Positions 1 to 9,360 are shown, numbered from the stretch's first letter. The stretch is DNA of 64,000 nucleotides from Cellulosimicrobium cellulans (GCF_006539945.1 NZ_BJNZ01000022.1:1-64000), one strand, 5' to 3'. Numbers and translations: made by a program. Notes: a model not told the origin generated them from the sequence alone.

Positions 1-1481
1 CCCGCCCCGCACCCGGCACGATCCTCACGGCGGCCGACGCCGCGGCGCGTGCCGCGGCGACCGCGTCGGAGGGGCCCGGTGCCTCCGCGCCCGCGGTGGT
101 CGCGGCCGCGGCCCGGGACGCGGCGCGTGCCGCGGCGCTGCGCAGCACCGGCGAGCTCGACGTGCTCGCCCGGGCACAGGTCCTGGACGCCGGAGCCCTC
201 GGCCTCGTGCTGGTCCTCGGCGCGCTCGTCGCGGCGCTCGACGCCCGCGTGGCGGGGGACGACGACCCCTCGGCCGCCGCGCCCGCCCCGGGTCCCGCGC
301 CCGGCGCGCACGGCGACGCCGGGCCCGCGGGAGCGGGCGTGTCGGAGGTGCTCGGCATGATGGCCGGCATGGTGCCGGTGCCGGGCTCGCCCGGGGAGGC
401 GGGCACCGGGCCGGGGGCCGGGCACGAGGGGGGCGAGTTCGAGGTGATGTACGTGGTCGACGTCCCGGTGGGCGGTGCGGAGCACCCTGCCGGCATGGCC
501 GTCGAGGACCCTGCCGAGCTGCTCCGCGCGGAGCTCGCGCGGATCGGCGACTCCGTCGTCGTGGTGGGCGGGCGGGGCGACGACGGCTCGGGCCTCTGGC
601 AGGCGCACGTCCACACCGACGACCCGATGGCCGCGGTCGCCGTCGGGCGAGCCTCGCTCGCGACCCTGCGGTCCGCGCGGGACGGCCACGAGGTCGGCTC
701 GCCGTCCTCGGCGGGGGCCGACGTCGCACTGCGCCAGGTGCGTGTCCGCCACCTCCCGGGGCCCCACGATCCGGGCCACGCCCCGGACGCCGCTGCCGAC
801 GAGGCGCACGACGCCCGGACCGGTGCGTCCGCCGTCGCCGACGCCCCCGGGACGGTCGCGGTGACCACGGCGCCCGCGCTCGTCGCGGACCTCGCCCGGG
901 CGGGCGCCGTCGTGCTGCTGCGAGAGGCTCCCGGCCCCCTCGACCTGACCGCCCTGCACCGCGTCGCGGTCGACGCACGCGCGTCGCACGTCGCGCTCCT
1001 GCCCGGCGCGGACCTGCGGGAGGACGACGTCGAGTCCCTGCGCGCGACCCTGCGCGACGACGGGGTCGAGACGCTCGAGGTGCTGCCCGCCGGGACCGAC
1101 CTGCACGTCGCGGTGGCGCTCGCCGCCGCGCAGCTCGTGGAACCCGGTGCCGCGCAGCGGCTGGAGGCGGCCCGGTCGGCGCTCGACGCGGCACGGTGGG
1201 CTCGCCTCGACACCGCGGGCGTGCCGGCCCCGGCGCTGGCGCAGCGGTTGACGGACCTGCTCGGACCGCTCCGGGATCCCCTCGGGGCGCTCGTCACGGT
1301 GCTCGCCGACGACGACGTGCCGGGCGTGGCCCTCGACGCGCTCGCGGCGCACGCGACCGGGGACGGCGCCGAGGTCGTGCTCCTGCGCTCGGGGCGCGAC
1401 GGCGGCGTCGTCACGCTCGCCGTCGAGGGGCCGGACGCCGCGGCCGACGACATCGAGGTCACCGTGGGGACCGAGCGATGA
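1..1481 (+). CDS. DAK2-domain/FakA-like kinase subunit, 3' part (5' end outside window)
   Basis: The reading frame is open from base 3, so the gene begins upstream of the window. The first visible residues (PGTIL, then an Ala-rich helix and a GELDVLARAQVLDAG stretch) match the end of a DAK2/DhaL-type ATP-binding domain. They are followed by the middle domain typical of FakA/YloV proteins (EVMYVVDV near codon 150, then VVVVGG and a VHTDDP motif) and a DegV-like C-terminal region. FakA phosphorylates fatty acids held by a FakB carrier in firmicutes; the role in actinobacteria is less certain. The stop overlaps the recG start as ATGA, so the two are probably translationally coupled. A DAK2 gene directly before recG is a common actinobacterial order. 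Confidence 0.82.
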   Translation, partial: RPAPGTILTAADAAARAAATASEGPGASAPAVVAAAARDAARAAALRSTGELDVLARAQVLDAGALGLVLVLGALVAALDARVAGDDDPSAAAPAPGPAPGAHGDAGPAGAGVSEVLGMMAGMVPVPGSPGEAGTGPGAGHEGGEFEVMYVVDVPVGGAEHPAGMAVEDPAELLRAELARIGDSVVVVGGRGDDGSGLWQAHVHTDDPMAAVAVGRASLATLRSARDGHEVGSPSSAGADVALRQVRVRHLPGPHDPGHAPDAAADEAHDARTGASAVADAPGTVAVTTAPALVADLARAGAVVLLREAPGPLDLTALHRVAVDARASHVALLPGADLREDDVESLRATLRDDGVETLEVLPAGTDLHVAVALAAAQLVEPGAAQRLEAARSALDAARWARLDTAGVPAPALAQRLTDLLGPLRDPLGALVTVLADDDVPGVALDALAAHATGDGAEVVLLRSGRDGGVVTLAVEGPDAAADDIEVTVGTER

Positions 1482-3736
1482 GCGACCGCCTGGCCGAGCC
1501 GCTGACCCGCGCGGTCGGCACGCGCAGCGCGGGCCCGCTCGCGAAGCTGGGCCTCGAGACCGTGGGAGACCTCCTGCGGCACTACCCGCGACGCTACGGG
1601 GACCCGGGGCGCCTCACCGACCTCGGCGGCCTCGCCCTCGGCGAGCACGTGACGATCGTCGCGCAGGTCCGCAGCGCGACGGTCCGGCGCATGCGCAACC
1701 GTGCGGGCGCGATCCTCGAGGCGATCGTGACCGACGGCCCGCAGCAGCTCTCGCTCACGTTCTTCGCCAAGAGCCCCAACGTCCTGCGCTACCACGAGCA
1801 GCGGCTCGCCCCGGGGCGGCACGGGCTCTTCACGGGAGTGGTCGGGCTGTACCGCGGCACGCGCCAGCTCACGCACCCGGACTACAAGATCATCGGGGTG
1901 GACGACGACGCCGAGGACGCGGAGAGCGCCGTGCTCGAGGCGAGCCGGCCCATCCCGATCTACCCCGCGAGCGCGAGCATCCCGAGCTGGAAGATCCAGC
2001 CCGCGGTGCGCACCGTGCTCGACCCCCTGCGCGAGGAGGACGTCCCGGACCCGCTCCCGGGCGCCGTCCGCGAGCGGCACGGGCTCGGGACGCGGTTCGA
2101 GGCGCTGCGCGACGTGCACGAGCCCTACGACGAGAAGCAGTGGCGGCGCGGGCGCGACCGGCTGCGGTACGAGGAGGCGTTCGTCCTCCAGGCGGCGCTC
2201 GCCCAGCGCCGGGCCCGGGCCGCGGCCGAGCCGGCGACGGCCCGCCCTCCCCGCGGACCGGGGGAGCCGAGCGTCCTTGCCGACTTCGACGCCGCCCTCC
2301 CGTTCACGCTGACGACGGGTCAGCGTGAGGTCGGGGAGGAGATCGCGACGGACCTCGCGCTCGCGCGGCCCATGCAGCGGCTCCTGCAGGGCGAGGTGGG
2401 CTCCGGCAAGACGGTCGTCGCGCTGCGCGCCATGCTCCAGGTGATCGACGCCGGCGGGCAGGCGGCGCTCCTCGCCCCGACCGAGGTGCTCGCCGCGCAG
2501 CACGCGCGCACCCTGCGCGCGCTGCTCGGGCCGCTCGCGGAGGGCGGCTTCCTCGGCGGCGCGGAGCACGGGACGCGCGTCGCGCTCCTCACCGGGTCGC
2601 TCGGCGCCGCGGCGCGCAAGGAGGCGCTGCTCGACGCCGCGAGCGGCGCGGCGGGGATCGTCGTCGGCACGCACGCGCTGCTGTCCCAGAACGTGCAGTT
2701 CGCCGACCTCGGCCTCGTCGTCGTGGACGAGCAGCACCGGTTCGGCGTCGAGCAGCGCGACGCGCTGCGGGCCAAGGCGCGGACGGCCCCGCACCTCCTC
2801 GTCATGACCGCCACCCCGATCCCGCGCACCGTCGCGATGACGGTGTTCGGCGACCTCGAGACCTCGTCGCTCACGGAGATCCCGGCCGGGCGCGCCGGCA
2901 TCACGACCCACGTCGTGCCCGCCGGCAACGAGGCGTGGATGGAGCGCACCTGGGCGCGCGTGCGCGAGGAGGTCGACGCCGGGCATCGTGCGTACGTGGT
3001 GTGCGCGCGCATCCACCCGGACGAGCCGGACGCGGACGGGCCGTCGAAGGGGACCGACGACTTCGACGAGGTGCCCGACTTCCTCCTCGACCCCGACGTC
3101 CCGGACGCGTCGGACCGCGCACCCTTGCGGGCCGTGCTCGAGGTCGCCGAGGAGCTGCGCGCGCACCCGCGCCTCGCGGGGCTCGTGGTCGGGGTGCTGC
3201 ACGGACAGATGGCCCCGGCGGACAAGGACGCGGTGATGGCCGACTTCGCGTCAGGCGCCGTCCAGGTGCTCGTCTCGACGACGGTCGTCGAGGTCGGCGT
3301 CGACGTCCCCGAGGCCACGGTCATGGTGGTTCTCGACGCGGACCGGTTCGGCATCTCCCAGCTCCACCAGCTCCGCGGGCGCGTCGGGCGCGGGTCCGCG
3401 GCCGGGCTGTGCCTGCTCGTCTCGACGGCGCAGCCGGGCACACCCGCCGCGACACGCGTCGAGACGCTGGCCCGCACGACCGACGGGTTCGAGCTCGCGA
3501 CCGTCGACCTCGAGCTGCGCAGCGAGGGCGACGTCCTCGGCGCCGCGCAGTCGGGGCGGGCGAGCTCGCTGCGGCTCCTGCGCGTGGTCAAGGACGCGGA
3601 CGTCATCGAGACCGCGCGCAACGACGCGGCCGCCGTCGTCGCGGACGACCCCGACCTGACCGACCACCCCGCGCTCGCCGACGCGATCCGCGACCAGCTC
3701 GATCCCGAGCGCGAGGAGTTCCTCGAGCGCGCATGA
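1478..3736 (+). CDS. recG: ATP-dependent DNA helicase RecG
   Basis: A 752-residue superfamily 2 helicase that reverses stalled forks and branch-migrates Holliday junctions. Visible in order are an N-terminal OB-fold wedge region (residues about 40-170), Walker A GEVGSGKT near residue 305, the DEQH box of RecG (DEQHRFGVEQR) near 416, motif III TATPIPRT near 443, and motif VI QLRGRVGRG near 630. Length is normal for actinobacterial RecG. The ATG start is chosen because it overlaps the upstream stop as ATGA and gives the conserved N-terminus; the frame is open about 94 codons further upstream, but that part is Arg-rich and overlaps the DAK2 gene. An Ala/Asp-rich insertion near residues 505-550 lies between the helicase lobes. 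Confidence 0.96.
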   Translation: MSDRLAEPLTRAVGTRSAGPLAKLGLETVGDLLRHYPRRYGDPGRLTDLGGLALGEHVTIVAQVRSATVRRMRNRAGAILEAIVTDGPQQLSLTFFAKSPNVLRYHEQRLAPGRHGLFTGVVGLYRGTRQLTHPDYKIIGVDDDAEDAESAVLEASRPIPIYPASASIPSWKIQPAVRTVLDPLREEDVPDPLPGAVRERHGLGTRFEALRDVHEPYDEKQWRRGRDRLRYEEAFVLQAALAQRRARAAAEPATARPPRGPGEPSVLADFDAALPFTLTTGQREVGEEIATDLALARPMQRLLQGEVGSGKTVVALRAMLQVIDAGGQAALLAPTEVLAAQHARTLRALLGPLAEGGFLGGAEHGTRVALLTGSLGAAARKEALLDAASGAAGIVVGTHALLSQNVQFADLGLVVVDEQHRFGVEQRDALRAKARTAPHLLVMTATPIPRTVAMTVFGDLETSSLTEIPAGRAGITTHVVPAGNEAWMERTWARVREEVDAGHRAYVVCARIHPDEPDADGPSKGTDDFDEVPDFLLDPDVPDASDRAPLRAVLEVAEELRAHPRLAGLVVGVLHGQMAPADKDAVMADFASGAVQVLVSTTVVEVGVDVPEATVMVVLDADRFGISQLHQLRGRVGRGSAAGLCLLVSTAQPGTPAATRVETLARTTDGFELATVDLELRSEGDVLGAAQSGRASSLRLLRVVKDADVIETARNDAAAVVADDPDLTDHPALADAIRDQLDPEREEFLERA

Positions 3737-3851
3737 GCGTGCGGCATCGTCCGCACCGGCCGCTGCGCCGGGTGTCGTGACCTCGCACCATGGCGTGGTC
3801 CGTCGCGACCCCGTACCACGGCGTCGTGCGTCGAACCCGGTGCGGCGTGTC

Positions 3852-3857
3852 TAGGCT
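3852..3857 (+). promoter_or_regulatory. -10 box TAGGCT of rsmD, leaderless type
   Basis: TAGGCT ends 7 nt before the GTG start of rsmD, so transcription should begin at or within a base or two of the start codon. No Shine-Dalgarno sequence is visible. The same arrangement recurs at many genes in this window. Confidence 0.6.
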
Positions 3858-3863
3858 GGGCGC

Positions 3864-4502
3864 GTGACGAGGATCGTGGCGGGAACGGTAGGGGGACGCA
3901 CGCTGCAGGTCCCGCCGCGCGGGACGCGGCCGACGAGCGAGCGTGTCCGCGAGGCGATCTTCTCCCGTCTCGAGCACCTGGGCGTGGTCGACGACGCGCA
4001 CGTCCTCGACCTCTACGCGGGCTCGGGCGCGCTCGGCCTGGAGGCCGCGAGCCGCGGCGCCGCCGACGTGACGCTCGTCGACTCCGCCCGGGTCGCCGCC
4101 GACGTCGCCCGTCGCAACGTCGCGGCCCTCGGCCTGTCGAACGTGCGCGTCGTCGCGCAACCCGCCGAGGCGTTCGTCGCGGGCGTGGCCGCCGCCATGG
4201 CGACGGAGCGGACGGCCGTCGGGGCGGCGTCCGGGGCAGCGACCTCCGGGCGTGCGGGACACGGCCCTTACCACCTCGTGCTCGTCGACCCGCCGTACGA
4301 CGTCACCGCCGAGGCGCTGGAGCGCGTGCTGGCCCACCTCGCGGCGCCCGGCGTCCTCGACCCGGCCGCCGTCGTCGTCGTCGAGCGCTCGACGCGCACG
4401 CCCGAGCCGACCTGGCCGACGGGCTGGGAGGTCGTCGCGCGCAAGGACTACGGCGAGACGACGGTGTACTTCGTCGGCCCCGAGCTCCCCGACGAGACGT
4501 AG
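3864..4502 (+). CDS. rsmD: 16S rRNA (guanine(966)-N(2))-methyltransferase RsmD
   Basis: A 212-residue Rossmann-fold methyltransferase that methylates G966 of 16S rRNA during 30S assembly. The N-terminus has the family's RIVAGTVGGRTL and RPTSERVREAIFS signatures. The SAM-binding motif DLYAGSGALGLEA is near residue 49 and the catalytic DPPYD near 142. An Ala/Gly-rich insertion lies before the DPPY motif. The GTG start has no ribosome-binding site but has a TAGGCT -10 box directly before it, suggesting a leaderless message independent of recG. It is followed 400 bp later by coaD, the usual partner in bacteria; here a GNAT gene lies between them on the other strand. Confidence 0.94.
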   Translation: MTRIVAGTVGGRTLQVPPRGTRPTSERVREAIFSRLEHLGVVDDAHVLDLYAGSGALGLEAASRGAADVTLVDSARVAADVARRNVAALGLSNVRVVAQPAEAFVAGVAAAMATERTAVGAASGAATSGRAGHGPYHLVLVDPPYDVTAEALERVLAHLAAPGVLDPAAVVVVERSTRTPEPTWPTGWEVVARKDYGETTVYFVGPELPDET

Positions 4503-4555
4503 CCCGCCACCGGCCGGAGGGCCTCGCGCCGCCGGGGTGGAGCCGGACGCTGCCG

Positions 4556-5308
4556 TCAGGCCAGGGGTGCGTGCGCCTCGTCCGGGGGGAGGAGACCGAC
4601 GGGGACGGTCGCGAGGGCGGCGGGATCTGCCGGGTCGACGAGCGTGACGCGGTCACCGCTCGCGGCGCCGAGCAGGCGGCGGGTCGCGGCGTCGTCGGCC
4701 AGCGTGCCCTCGCTCGCGCGGAGGTTCTCCGCGAGGAACGCGCGCAGCGGCGCGGCCGGGACGTCGTCGGCCGCGTCCGGCCCGAGGGGGAACGACACGA
4801 GCAGGAGCGCGGGCACGCGCTCGCCGCCGGGGCCGTCGCCGGGCTGGAAGTAGGGGAGCGCGAGGACGCGGGCGCCGAGGCGCCCGTAGAACCGCAGCCG
4901 CGCGACGGGGTCGCCGTGCGCCTCGCTGCCGACGTGGTGCGCGGGGTGCTCGACCTCCCCGACGACGAGGAGCGGGTCCAGGGTGCGCCAGTCGGCGAGG
5001 GCCGCGGCCAGGAGCCGCCCGCCGACCCCGCCGCCGCGCCGGCCGGGCGCGATGGCGAGGTAGAGGACGAGGAGGACGCGTGCGTCGGAGAACCACTCGC
5101 CGACGACCCCGGCGACGGCACGGCCGTCCTCCACGACCCCGAGGCAGCGCAGGCGTCCGCTCTCGTGGTGGTCGAGGAGCTCGTCGACGTCCACGAGCTC
5201 GGCGGGCGGGAACGACGGCGCGAGCACGTCGCGGTGGAGCGAGCGCACGAGCTCGGGCGTCGTGAGCGGGACGACGGCGGGTTCCTCGGGAGCGGTCACG
5301 CGGACCAT
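4556..5308 (-). CDS. GNAT family N-acetyltransferase
   Basis: A 250-residue protein with a GNAT fold in its first half. Strand beta-4 is followed by the acetyl-CoA pyrophosphate loop PGRRGGGVGGRLL at residues 88-100, preceded by a hydrophobic strand ending LYLAIA. The C-terminal 100 residues are not recognised and may contact the substrate, which cannot be told from the sequence. It lies alone on the minus strand between rsmD and coaD. The ATG start is chosen here; an in-frame GTG at 5299 is an alternative. Confidence 0.78.
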   Translation of the reverse strand: MVRVTAPEEPAVVPLTTPELVRSLHRDVLAPSFPPAELVDVDELLDHHESGRLRCLGVVEDGRAVAGVVGEWFSDARVLLVLYLAIAPGRRGGGVGGRLLAAALADWRTLDPLLVVGEVEHPAHHVGSEAHGDPVARLRFYGRLGARVLALPYFQPGDGPGGERVPALLLVSFPLGPDAADDVPAAPLRAFLAENLRASEGTLADDAATRRLLGAASGDRVTLVDPADPAALATVPVGLLPPDEAHAPLA

Positions 5309-5374
5309 CGTCGCGCGCGACGCCGATCCGCGCCCGCCCGGTCGCGCCGCCGGGGTCCGCGCGGCCGCGTGTAC

Positions 5375-5380
5375 TACCGT
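5375..5380 (+). promoter_or_regulatory. -10 box TACCGT of coaD, leaderless type
   Basis: TACCGT ends 7 nt upstream of the coaD GTG, with no Shine-Dalgarno sequence between. It would drive the coaD and coiled-coil gene pair as a leaderless transcript. Confidence 0.55.
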
Positions 5381-5386
5381 GACGAG

Positions 5387-5887
5387 GTGACCACAGCCGT
5401 CTGTCCCGGGTCGTTCGACCCGATCACCCTGGGCCACCTCGACATCGTCCGACGTGCCCGCGCGCTCTTCGACGAGGTCGTCGTCGGCGTCGCGCGGAAC
5501 GCGTCGAAGTCGGCGCTGCTGAGCGTCGACGAGCGGGTCGCGCTGGCCCGTGCGGCGGTCGCCGACGCCGGTCTCGAGGGTGTCCGCGTGGAGGTCGTGC
5601 CGGGGCTCCTGGTGGACTTCTGCCGGGAGATCGGCGCGGGCGCCGTGGTCAAGGGCCTGCGCGGTGGCGCGGACTTCGACGCAGAGCTGCCGATGGCGCT
5701 CATGAACCGGCACCTGGCCGGCGTCGAGACCGTGTTCGTCGCGGGCGACTCCGCGCTCCTGCACGTCGCGTCGTCGCTCGTGAAGGACATCGCGCGCTAC
5801 GGGGGCCCGGTCGACGACCTGGTCCCCCCGGGGGTCGGGGACGCCGTCCGTGCGGCGCTGGCACGGGTGCAGGGGAGCAGCAGGTGA
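5387..5887 (+). CDS. coaD: Phosphopantetheine adenylyltransferase
   Basis: A 166-residue nucleotidyltransferase catalysing the fourth step of coenzyme A synthesis, 4'-phosphopantetheine plus ATP to dephospho-CoA. The N-terminal PGSFDPITLGHLD carries the nucleotidyl-transferase HIGH-type motif TLGH at residues 14-17, followed by VVKGLRGGADFD and the C-terminal ASSLVKD segment that corresponds to the ATP-binding ISSxxxR region. Length is typical (about 160). The frame is open far upstream, but the GTG at 5387 is chosen because homologues begin here and a TACCGT -10 box precedes it. The stop overlaps the next gene by 4 nt (GTGA). Confidence 0.95.
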   Translation: MTTAVCPGSFDPITLGHLDIVRRARALFDEVVVGVARNASKSALLSVDERVALARAAVADAGLEGVRVEVVPGLLVDFCREIGAGAVVKGLRGGADFDAELPMALMNRHLAGVETVFVAGDSALLHVASSLVKDIARYGGPVDDLVPPGVGDAVRAALARVQGSSR

Positions 5888-6483
5888 GCACGACGGGAAG
5901 GACAGGGTACGTGAGCGAGCAGCAGGACCGACGGGTGACGCACGACGACCGCGCGACGGAGGAGGCGCAGGTCGGGCTCAACGCGATCCTCGACGACCTC
6001 GCGCACCTCGTGGAGTCGGCGCGCGCGATGCCCATGTCCGCGTCGGTGCTGGTGCACAAGGGCGACGCGCTCGCGCTCGTGGACGAGCTGCGCGGCGCGC
6101 TGCCCGAGCAGCTCGCGCACGCCGACGAGGTGCTGGCCCAGGCGGACGCCGTGCTCGAGGACGCGCACCGCCAGGCGGAGGAGATCCTCACGACGGCGCG
6201 GGCGCGCGCGATCGAGCTCGTGCAGGCGGAGCAGGTCGTGGTCCAGGCGGAGTCGCGGGCCCGGGAGATCGTCGACGAGGCCGACGAGGCGGCGGCCGCG
6301 CTCCGGCGCGACGCCGACGACTACTGCGACCGCAGGCTCGCCGACTTCGAGGTGGATCTCGGCAAGCTGCTCGCGCAGGTCCAGGGCGGGCGCGCGAAGC
6401 TCGCGGACCGCCTCGGTGACCGGGTCGGCGAGCCGGAGGAGTCGCCGTTCCCGGCGACGATGCGCGAGCGCGCCGGGCGCTGA
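5884..6483 (+). CDS. DivIVA/AtpF-like coiled-coil protein
   Basis: A 199-residue soluble, highly charged helical protein. A long coiled coil (residues about 75-150, rich in heptads such as ADEVLAQADAVLEDAHRQAEEIL) is flanked by a short Asp-rich N-terminus and a basic C-terminal tail. Annotation pipelines usually call such actinobacterial proteins DivIVA-like or ATP-synthase-B-like; it has no membrane segment, so it is not an F0 b subunit. The GTG start overlaps the coaD stop, so the two are co-translated. A conserved place between coaD and the DUF177-rpmF pair suggests a housekeeping structural role, but the function is unknown. Confidence 0.72.
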   Translation: MSTTGRTGYVSEQQDRRVTHDDRATEEAQVGLNAILDDLAHLVESARAMPMSASVLVHKGDALALVDELRGALPEQLAHADEVLAQADAVLEDAHRQAEEILTTARARAIELVQAEQVVVQAESRAREIVDEADEAAAALRRDADDYCDRRLADFEVDLGKLLAQVQGGRAKLADRLGDRVGEPEESPFPATMRERAGR

Positions 6484-6584
6484 GGTTCGCGGGCCGCGCC
6501 CGAGCCGCGGGACGCCGTCAGCCCGACGCCGGGTCCCGGCTCGTCGGCACGGGAGGCAGGTGGCGGCCGGGCCGTCGCGTGACG

Positions 6585-6590
6585 TAAGAT
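6585..6590 (+). promoter_or_regulatory. -10 box TAAGAT upstream of the DUF177-rpmF-rnc-mutM genes
   Basis: TAAGAT matches the actinobacterial TANNNT -10 consensus in an otherwise very GC-rich intergenic segment. Transcription would start near 6597, which argues that translation of the following gene begins downstream of that point. No clear -35 is visible. Confidence 0.5.
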
Positions 6591-6592
6591 CG

Positions 6593-7309
6593 ATGTTTGG
6601 CTCGGCGCGTCACGCGTCGGCCTGTGCCTGGCAGTCGCCGTCGAGCGGCCGTCGGCCCCCGACCATCGTTGACCATCCGTCCGCGGGCGCCCACGCCCGC
6701 GGCCTGGCGATCCTGGAGTCCGCCATCACCGCCGAGAAGACGTCGCCGCTCGTGCTCGACACGCACGAGCTCGGTCGGCGACCCGGGAGCATGCTGACGG
6801 TCCGCCGGGCCGTGCCTGCGCCGGCCGACCTCGGGACCGCCGTGATCGGCATCCCCGAGGGCAGCGAGCTCGAGCTCGACCTGCGTCTCGAGGCGGTCAT
6901 GGAGGGCGTGCTCGTCTCGGGCACGGTGTCGGGCCACGCGGTCGGGGAGTGCGTGCGCTGCCTCGACACGGTCCGCGAGGACGTCACGGTCGAGCTCGGG
7001 GAGCTCTTCGCCTACCCCGAGCGCGCGAAGGCCGCCCAGGAGTCGGGCGACGACCTGGAGGACGCCGAGGACGTCTACGACCTCGACGGCGACCTCGCGG
7101 ACATCGAGCCCGCGCTACGGGATTCGGTCGTCACTGCACTACCATTCAGTCCGGTGTGCCGAGCGGACTGCCCGGGGCTGTGCTCCGAGTGCGGGGCGCG
7201 TCTGGCGGACGACCCGGGGCACACGCACGAACTTGTCGACCCTCGGTGGTCGGCGCTGGAGAGCATGTTCGACACCTCGAACGTGTCCGACGAGACGAAA
7301 GAGAGCTAG
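6593..7309 (+). CDS. DUF177 (YceD-family) protein; start uncertain
   Basis: A YceD/DUF177 protein, the conserved gene directly before rpmF, implicated in rRNA/ribosome-related metabolism. Family signatures are [24 protein letters not shown] and a C-terminal [13 protein letters not shown] cysteine cluster. The given ATG at 6593 is the outer limit and is probably not the true start: a TAAGAT -10 box lies only 2 nt before it, and codons up to about 6720 (TTT, TGT, GTT, CAT) do not look coding. The conserved part begins near 6735. The nearest usual start there is GTG 6752, and an AUC codon at 6725 with a GGAG 7 nt upstream is a non-standard possibility. The gene ends 2 nt before the rpmF start codon. 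Confidence 0.85.
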   Translation: MFGSARHASACAWQSPSSGRRPPTIVDHPSAGAHARGLAILESAITAEKTSPLVLDTHELGRRPGSMLTVRRAVPAPADLGTAVIGIPEGSELELDLRLEAVMEGVLVSGTVSGHAVGECVRCLDTVREDVTVELGELFAYPERAKAAQESGDDLEDAEDVYDLDGDLADIEPALRDSVVTALPFSPVCRADCPGLCSECGARLADDPGHTHELVDPRWSALESMFDTSNVSDETKES

Positions 7310-7311
7310 CC

Positions 7312-7506
7312 GTGGCTGTTCCGAAGCGCAAGATGTCGCGCAGCAACACCCGTGCGCGTCGTTCGCAGTGGAAGACGACCGCCGCGAACCTCACCACCTG
7401 CCCGCAGTGCAAGGGCGACAAGCTGTCGCACGCGGCGTGCCCGACGTGCGGTACCTACAAGGGCCGCCAGTACGCCGAGGCGCTGCGCACCGAGCACGCA
7501 GGCTGA
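7312..7506 (+). CDS. rpmF: 50S ribosomal protein L32
   Basis: A 64-residue basic ribosomal protein of the large subunit. It shows the L32 N-terminus [20 protein letters not shown] and a zinc ribbon CPQC followed by CPTC with 12 residues between the two pairs, so this is the zinc-binding (C+) paralogue type. The GTG start lies 2 nt after the DUF177 stop; the two form the classic yceD-rpmF pair and are surely cotranscribed. Confidence 0.97.
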   Translation: MAVPKRKMSRSNTRARRSQWKTTAANLTTCPQCKGDKLSHAACPTCGTYKGRQYAEALRTEHAG

Positions 7507-7511
7507 GGCGC

Positions 7512-8264
7512 GTGGCACCGGCTGCACCGGCATCCGGTCTTCTCGAGAAGCTCGGGGTCCATCTGGACCCCGAGCTTCTCGTGCTTGCGCTCACGCACCG
7601 GTCGTTCGCGCACGAGAACGGCGGCATCCCCACGAACGAGCGTCTCGAGTTCCTCGGTGACACGGTCCTGGGCCTCGTCGTCACGGAGACCCTCTACCGC
7701 CGCCACCCCGACCTGTCCGAGGGCGAGCTCGCCAAGATGCGGGCCGCGACCGTCTCGCAGAAGTCGCTCGCCGCGATCGCGCGCCGGCTCGGCCTGGGGC
7801 AGTACGTGCTGCTCGGCAAGGGCGAGATCCGCACGCGCGGCAACGACAAGGACTCGATCCTGTCCGACACGGTCGAGGCGATCATCGGCGCGGTCTACCT
7901 GAGCCACGGGCTCGAGCCTGCACGCGGCCTCGTGCTCCGGCTCGTCGAGCCGACGCTGTCCGCCGCCGCGGGGCTCGGCGCGGGGCTCGACTGGAAGACG
8001 TCGCTCCAGGAGGCGGCCGCAGCCTCGGGGCTGAGCGCGCCCTCCTACTCGAGCGACGCCGTCGGGCCGGACCACGCGCGCGTCTTCACCTCGTACGTCC
8101 ACCTCGACGGCCGGCTCTACGGGACCGGCAGCGGGACCGCGAAGAAGTACGCCGAGCAGGAGGCCGCCGAGCGCGCCTACCGAGCCCTGGCGACCGAGCG
8201 GGCGCAGTCGCAGCCGTCCGACGAGCACGCGACGGCGAGGACGGCCGAGGACGCGGGTGCCTGA
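7512..8264 (+). CDS. rnc: Ribonuclease III
   Basis: A 250-residue double-strand-specific endoribonuclease acting in rRNA processing. The catalytic signature NERLEFLGD sits at residues 42-50, the second acidic cluster around [12 protein letters not shown] near 125, and a dsRNA-binding domain covers about 165-235, ending with the [19 protein letters not shown] helix region. GTG start 5 nt after rpmF; the frame is open upstream, but that part overlaps rpmF. The last 8 bases overlap mutM. Confidence 0.95.
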   Translation: MAPAAPASGLLEKLGVHLDPELLVLALTHRSFAHENGGIPTNERLEFLGDTVLGLVVTETLYRRHPDLSEGELAKMRAATVSQKSLAAIARRLGLGQYVLLGKGEIRTRGNDKDSILSDTVEAIIGAVYLSHGLEPARGLVLRLVEPTLSAAAGLGAGLDWKTSLQEAAAASGLSAPSYSSDAVGPDHARVFTSYVHLDGRLYGTGSGTAKKYAEQEAAERAYRALATERAQSQPSDEHATARTAEDAGA

Positions 8265-9207
8265 GCTGCCCGAGGTCGAGACCGTCCGCGACGGTCTCGC
8301 CCGCCACGTGCTGGGCGCCCGGGTCGTCGACGTCGAGGTGCTGCGCGACTACAGCGTGCGGCGCCACGACGGCGGCCCCGCGGACTTCCGGGACCAGCTC
8401 CTCGGCCAGCGCCTCGACGCGGCGGTGCGCCGCGGCAAGTTCCTCTGGCTCCCGCTGGTCCCGGCCGGGTCGACGCACGAACCCGACGGCGGCCCCGCGG
8501 CCGCGCTGCTCGCGCACCTCGGGATGTCGGGCCAGCTCCTCGTGCGCTCGGGGCCGGGCCTCGGCGAGCGGTCGCCCCACCTGCGCGTGCGGCTCGTGCT
8601 CGAGCCCGACGGCGCCGGCCCGGCGGGCGCGCTCGCGCTCGACTTCGTCGACCAGCGCACGTTCGGGCACCTGTCCGTCCAGGACCTCGTCCCGACGCCC
8701 GACGGTGCACCCGGCGGACTCGGCTCGGACCTCGCGGCCGTGCCCGGTCCCGTCGCGCACATCGGCCGCGACCTGCTCGACCCGGCGCTCCGGCGCGACG
8801 ACGTCGTCGACGCGATCCGCCGTCGGCGGACGGGGGTCAAGCGCGCGCTGCTCGACCAGACGGTCGTGTCCGGGGTCGGCAACATCTACGCCGACGAGGC
8901 GCTGTGGCGCGCCCGCCTGCACTACGCGCGCGCCACCGACACGCTGCGGCGCCCTGAGGTGCACCGCCTGCTCGACGCGGCCACCGAGGTGATGACCGAG
9001 GCGCTCGCGCAGGGCGGCACGAGCTTCGACACCCTCTACGTCAACGTGAACGGGCGGTCCGGGTACTTCTCGCGCTCGCTCGCGGTCTACGGGCAGGAGG
9101 GCGAGCCGTGCCCGCGCTGCGGGACGCCGGTGCGCCGTGAGGAGTTCATGAACCGGTCGTCGCACTTCTGCCCGCGGTGCCAACGCGCGCCCCGGCGAGC
9201 ACGCTGA
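8257..9207 (+). CDS. mutM: Formamidopyrimidine-DNA glycosylase
   Basis: A 316-residue base-excision repair enzyme removing 8-oxoguanine and FaPy. The N-terminus is (M)[13 protein letters not shown] with the catalytic Pro2 and Glu3. The helix-two-turn-helix motif [14 protein letters not shown] is in the middle, and the C-terminal zinc finger has Cys285, Cys288, Cys305 and Cys308. It is somewhat long (E. coli 269) because of Gly/Ala/Asp-rich insertions in the N-terminal lobe. The GTG start overlaps the rnc end by 8 nt, the standard rnc-mutM arrangement of actinobacteria. Confidence 0.95.
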   Translation: MPELPEVETVRDGLARHVLGARVVDVEVLRDYSVRRHDGGPADFRDQLLGQRLDAAVRRGKFLWLPLVPAGSTHEPDGGPAAALLAHLGMSGQLLVRSGPGLGERSPHLRVRLVLEPDGAGPAGALALDFVDQRTFGHLSVQDLVPTPDGAPGGLGSDLAAVPGPVAHIGRDLLDPALRRDDVVDAIRRRRTGVKRALLDQTVVSGVGNIYADEALWRARLHYARATDTLRRPEVHRLLDAATEVMTEALAQGGTSFDTLYVNVNGRSGYFSRSLAVYGQEGEPCPRCGTPVRREEFMNRSSHFCPRCQRAPRRAR

Positions 9208-9293
9208 CCCGGGCGTGCGCGGCACGTCGTCCTCGGCGCCCCGTGCCCCGTGCCCCGTGAGCGCACGCCTCGGGCTGCACCCACCCCCACTGC

Positions 9294-9323
9294 TTGCGTT
9301 TCGCGATCAGTTCCGCCTACGGT
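9294..9323 (+). promoter_or_regulatory. Promoter of the hydrolase-hxlR operon (TTGCGT-N18-TACGGT)
   Basis: A -35-like TTGCGT (9294-9299) and a -10 TACGGT (9318-9323) are 18 nt apart, 38 nt before the hydrolase ATG. A strong GGAGGGG ribosome-binding site follows, so this operon is leadered. Confidence 0.5.
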
Positions 9324-9360
9324 GAGACTGCTCGTCAAACACGATCGGTTGGAGGGGTCC

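Noticed and set aside
25-1194. 389-codon Arg-rich frame on the minus strand
   Set aside because: It shadows the FakA-like gene; composition is typical of a GC-rich antisense frame.
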